In this document: positions 62,027-64,000 of the stretch, one piece after another | How positions within the stretch are numbered: the first letter of the stretch is position 1 | Layout: the number at the start of each line of letters is the position of its first letter | DNA from: Stenotrophomonas sp. VV52 | GTDB lineage: Bacteria; Pseudomonadota; Gammaproteobacteria; Xanthomonadales; Xanthomonadaceae | Assembly: GCF_002893095.1 (NCBI RefSeq) | Contig: NZ_PKQQ01000003.1 | Coordinates: forward strand, 124,001-188,000 | Direction of reading: 5' to 3' | DNA: 64,000 bases | Position numbers and translations under genes: made by a program | The notes under the pieces: model-generated | Databases searched by the model: none | Seen by the model: only the letters and a program-made list of their open reading frames with translations | What the model was told of the DNA's origin: nothing

Positions 62027-62664
62027 TACACCGACTCCGCGGGCTCGGCGACGGTGCCACCGGCATCCATCACCTTGGTTTCCAGAACACGCCGCTGCGG
62101 CGCTGCCACGTCCAGCGTCTTGAGCGCCTTCTCATACAGCCCGCGGGCTTCGTCGCGCTTGCCCGATGCAATCAGCGCGTCGCCATGGATTTCCAGGCTG
62201 GCACTGTCGGTCGCATCGCCCAGCAGCTTGATGGCTTCATCCTGCTTGCCGGTGGCGATCAACAGGCGCGCGATGCGCTGGTCGATCGCGGGCTTGAGTT
62301 CGGGGCTGGCCTGGATCGCACGCAGGGTGGCCAGGGCCTCTTCGTTCTTGCCGGCGTCGACCTGCGCCTTGGCCAGCTGCAGCGCAGCCAGGTCGGCATA
62401 GACGCTGGCCTTGCCGCCGTCCAGGGCCTTGATGCCCTTGGCCGCGTCATCCAGCTTGTTGTCCTGCAGCTGCTTGAGCACCACCTGGTACTCGGCGTTG
62501 GCCATGGACAGGTGGTTGCCCTGTTCCTTCTGCCACCACTGCCAGCCAGCAATGCCGCCGATGGCGATCGCCACGCCGGCGATGATGCTCACACCATTGT
62601 TCCGCAGCCAGCTGCGGACGCGTTCACTTTGTTCGTGCTCGTCGAGCAGGTCGTCGATCGCCAT
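62026..62664 (-). CDS. yfgM: YfgM-family tetratricopeptide protein (periplasmic chaperone network)
   Basis: 212 residues. The cytosolic N-terminus MAIDDLLDEHEQSERVRSWL is followed by one transmembrane helix (about 24-44, GVSIIAGVAIAIGGIAGW) and a periplasmic TPR-like domain. In E. coli YfgM associates with PpiD and the SecYEG translocon. Its place before bamB and der is the conserved order. Confidence 0.92.
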   Translation of the reverse strand: MAIDDLLDEHEQSERVRSWLRNNGVSIIAGVAIAIGGIAGWQWWQKEQGNHLSMANAEYQVVLKQLQDNKLDDAAKGIKALDGGKASVYADLAALQLAKAQVDAGKNEEALATLRAIQASPELKPAIDQRIARLLIATGKQDEAIKLLGDATDSASLEIHGDALIASGKRDEARGLYEKALKTLDVAAPQRRVLETKVMDAGGTVAEPAESV

Positions 62665-62733
62665 GCGTACTCTCGCCCCTGCCGGTCAGGAGGGACTGTT
62701 TGAATTGGACTGTCGAAACAGCGGAAACGCGGC

Positions 62734-63600
62734 TCAGTGTGAAACCGGAGCCACGGAGCCGTCAGAGGATACCGTAAAGCGCGCCACGTTGGCTCGCTGG
62801 TACGGCGAAAGGTCGACGATAGTGCCGGCCTGCTGAACCTCGACCGCCGAGGCATTGCCCAGCACCATGCGGGCCACCTGGCCGGGGCTGAAGGTGCGGG
62901 TTTCGCCGGATTTGATCAGGGCCTTCTCGACGGTCGCGCCGTCGGGACCGGCAATGTCGACCCAGCTGTCGCCCTTGAACTGCAGGGTCAGCGCGCCGGC
63001 CGGGGCCGGGGCGGCGGTGGCCGGTCGCGGCACCGGGGTGAGCGAGGCAAGGTACGGTGCCGAAGGCGCGGCCGGTGCCGCGGCAGGCGTCGCAGCGGAC
63101 GCGGCCGGGGCGGCCGGCGGGGTCGAGCCGGCCACCGGAACCGCGGCCGGAATCACGTCCAGCGAAGCGGTCGCCGGCGCGGTGGACGCACTGTCGAAAT
63201 GGCCGCGCGTGGCGAACCACACCGGCACCGCCAGCACCGCGGTGATGCCCACGTACAGGGCACGGCGACCGAGGTTCTCGGCGATGCGCCGGGCCCGCGG
63301 GGTATGCGTATGGCTGACCAGCTGCGGCGGCACCACCGGCCCGATCCGGGCCTGGTCCAGCACATCGCCCAGGTCGACGTTGAGCAGGCGGGCGTAGCTC
63401 TTGAGCTGGCCGCGCACGAACACCGGCGCGCCGAGGCGGTCCCACTGCTCGGCTTCCAGCGACTTCACCACCTGGACCGGCATGCGCAGCTTCGGACCTA
63501 CGTCCTCCAGCGTCATCCCTGCCGCTTCCCGCGCCTGGCGGAGGCGAGCCCCACAGCCGGCAGCGGTATCAAGCGCGTTCACAGTCTGGTCATCAATCAC
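62734..63600 (-). CDS. rodZ: Cytoskeletal protein RodZ
   Basis: 288 residues from a GTG at 63600. An N-terminal XRE-like helix-turn-helix (about 16-70, LRQAREAAGMTLEDVGPKL) binds MreB in the family. A transmembrane helix lies at about 113-130. An Ala/Pro-rich periplasmic linker leads to the C-terminal DUF4115 beta domain (LTLQFKGDSWVDIAGPDG). It maintains rod shape. It lies 69 bases upstream of yfgM. Confidence 0.93.
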   Translation of the reverse strand: MIDDQTVNALDTAAGCGARLRQAREAAGMTLEDVGPKLRMPVQVVKSLEAEQWDRLGAPVFVRGQLKSYARLLNVDLGDVLDQARIGPVVPPQLVSHTHTPRARRIAENLGRRALYVGITAVLAVPVWFATRGHFDSASTAPATASLDVIPAAVPVAGSTPPAAPAASAATPAAAPAAPSAPYLASLTPVPRPATAAPAPAGALTLQFKGDSWVDIAGPDGATVEKALIKSGETRTFSPGQVARMVLGNASAVEVQQAGTIVDLSPYQRANVARFTVSSDGSVAPVSH

Positions 63601-63606
63601 AATGCT

Positions 63607-64000
63607 TCAACCCCGGGAATTAGGAGCCGCATCCTGCGGAAATTCGTCGCGAATTCGCTGCAGATAGCGACCGGATGCCACTGTGTCACCAAGCTGCGCC
63701 TCGATTTGAGAGGCAAGTTGTAACACGGAACGTGTGGCCGGTGCAGCCGCGAGACGCCGTTGCACGAAGGCGCGGGCCTCGAAATAACGCGACTGCGCGT
63801 ACTCGTTGCGCGCCATGGATTCCAGCGCGTAGGCGTTGCCTGGTTCCAGCACCAGCGCCTTGCGCAGGTCACGCACGGCCCGTTCCGGCTGCCCGGCGTC
63901 CAGCGCGCAGCCGCCGGCGTTGGCAAGCGCGGCAGCCGGGGTGCGATAACCGGGCGCAACCACGGCACGGTCGAACAGCGGCAGCGCCTCGGCGGCTCGC
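63607..64000 (-). CDS. pilW: Type IV pilus biogenesis/stability protein PilW (PilF), 5' truncated by window
   Basis: The C-terminal 130 or so residues are present and the frame runs off the window edge. TPR repeats are visible (NAGGCALDAGQPERAVRDLR, KALVLEPGNAYALESMARNE, YFEARAFVQRRLAA), and the end QIEAQLGDTVASGRYLQRIR resembles the PilF/PilW end. It is an outer-membrane lipoprotein needed for secretin assembly. Position upstream of rodZ is the conserved order. Confidence 0.9.
   Translation of the reverse strand, partial: RAAEALPLFDRAVVAPGYRTPAAALANAGGCALDAGQPERAVRDLRKALVLEPGNAYALESMARNEYAQSRYFEARAFVQRRLAAAPATRSVLQLASQIEAQLGDTVASGRYLQRIRDEFPQDAAPNSRG

Noticed and set aside
58448..62401. A 1317-codon plus-strand ORF
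   Set aside because: It runs antisense through der, bamB and yfgM. Its composition (rich in H, Q, R, A, V) is what the complementary strand of such genes gives.

Overview
The window comes from a high-GC member of the Xanthomonadaceae, most probably a Stenotrophomonas. It carries many short intergenic palindromes headed by GTAG, the S. maltophilia GTAG (SMAG) type of REP element. The conserved gene orders (hisGDCBHAF-IE, thrABC, pilW-rodZ-yfgM-bamB-der) also fit. Assignments rest on reading motifs by eye; no database search was run.

Layout. 1-5.6 kb: 3' end of a TonB-dependent receptor, then cutC, a glycosylasparaginase, glucokinase and a secreted calcineurin-type phosphoesterase. 5.6-13.1 kb: a complete histidine operon in which all biosynthetic genes overlap, headed by a TrpR-family regulator with an 11-2-11 bp perfect inverted repeat at its start codon. 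13.1-15.9 kb: a repeat-rich intergenic region, hisS and an FNR-type regulator. 15.9-21.1 kb: thrABC, preceded by a short threonine-rich leader peptide with an attenuator-like structure. 21.1-32.6 kb: transporters, small regulators, tRNA-Arg(CCU), kdsA, an aldehyde dehydrogenase/SDR pair, pyrD and murB. 32.6-36.0 kb: a two-gene unit of an XRE-HTH protein with a degenerate ATPase domain and a membrane STAND-like ATPase whose ectodomain looks like a type IV pilin. 36.1-41.2 kb: a discoidin/glycosidase-like secreted protein, and a TetR regulator with its membrane-protein target.

41.2-51.9 kb is an accessory defence island between tetR and guaA. It holds decayed gene fragments, a Hachiman system (hamA broken by a TAA stop two codons before its catalytic E-x-K, intact hamB, and a third CoiA-like nuclease gene), a convergent Gabija-like/class 2 OLD nuclease plus UvrD helicase pair, and an acpS-like pseudogene. 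Beyond it the core chromosome resumes: guaA, guaB, folD, a Kef-type antiporter, a rhodanese-ThiF/MoeB fusion, der, bamB, yfgM, rodZ and a partial pilW.

The points most worth following are the Hachiman variant, the pilin-ectodomain ATPase pair, the unannotated thr leader, and the apparently leaderless, palindrome-controlled his operon.
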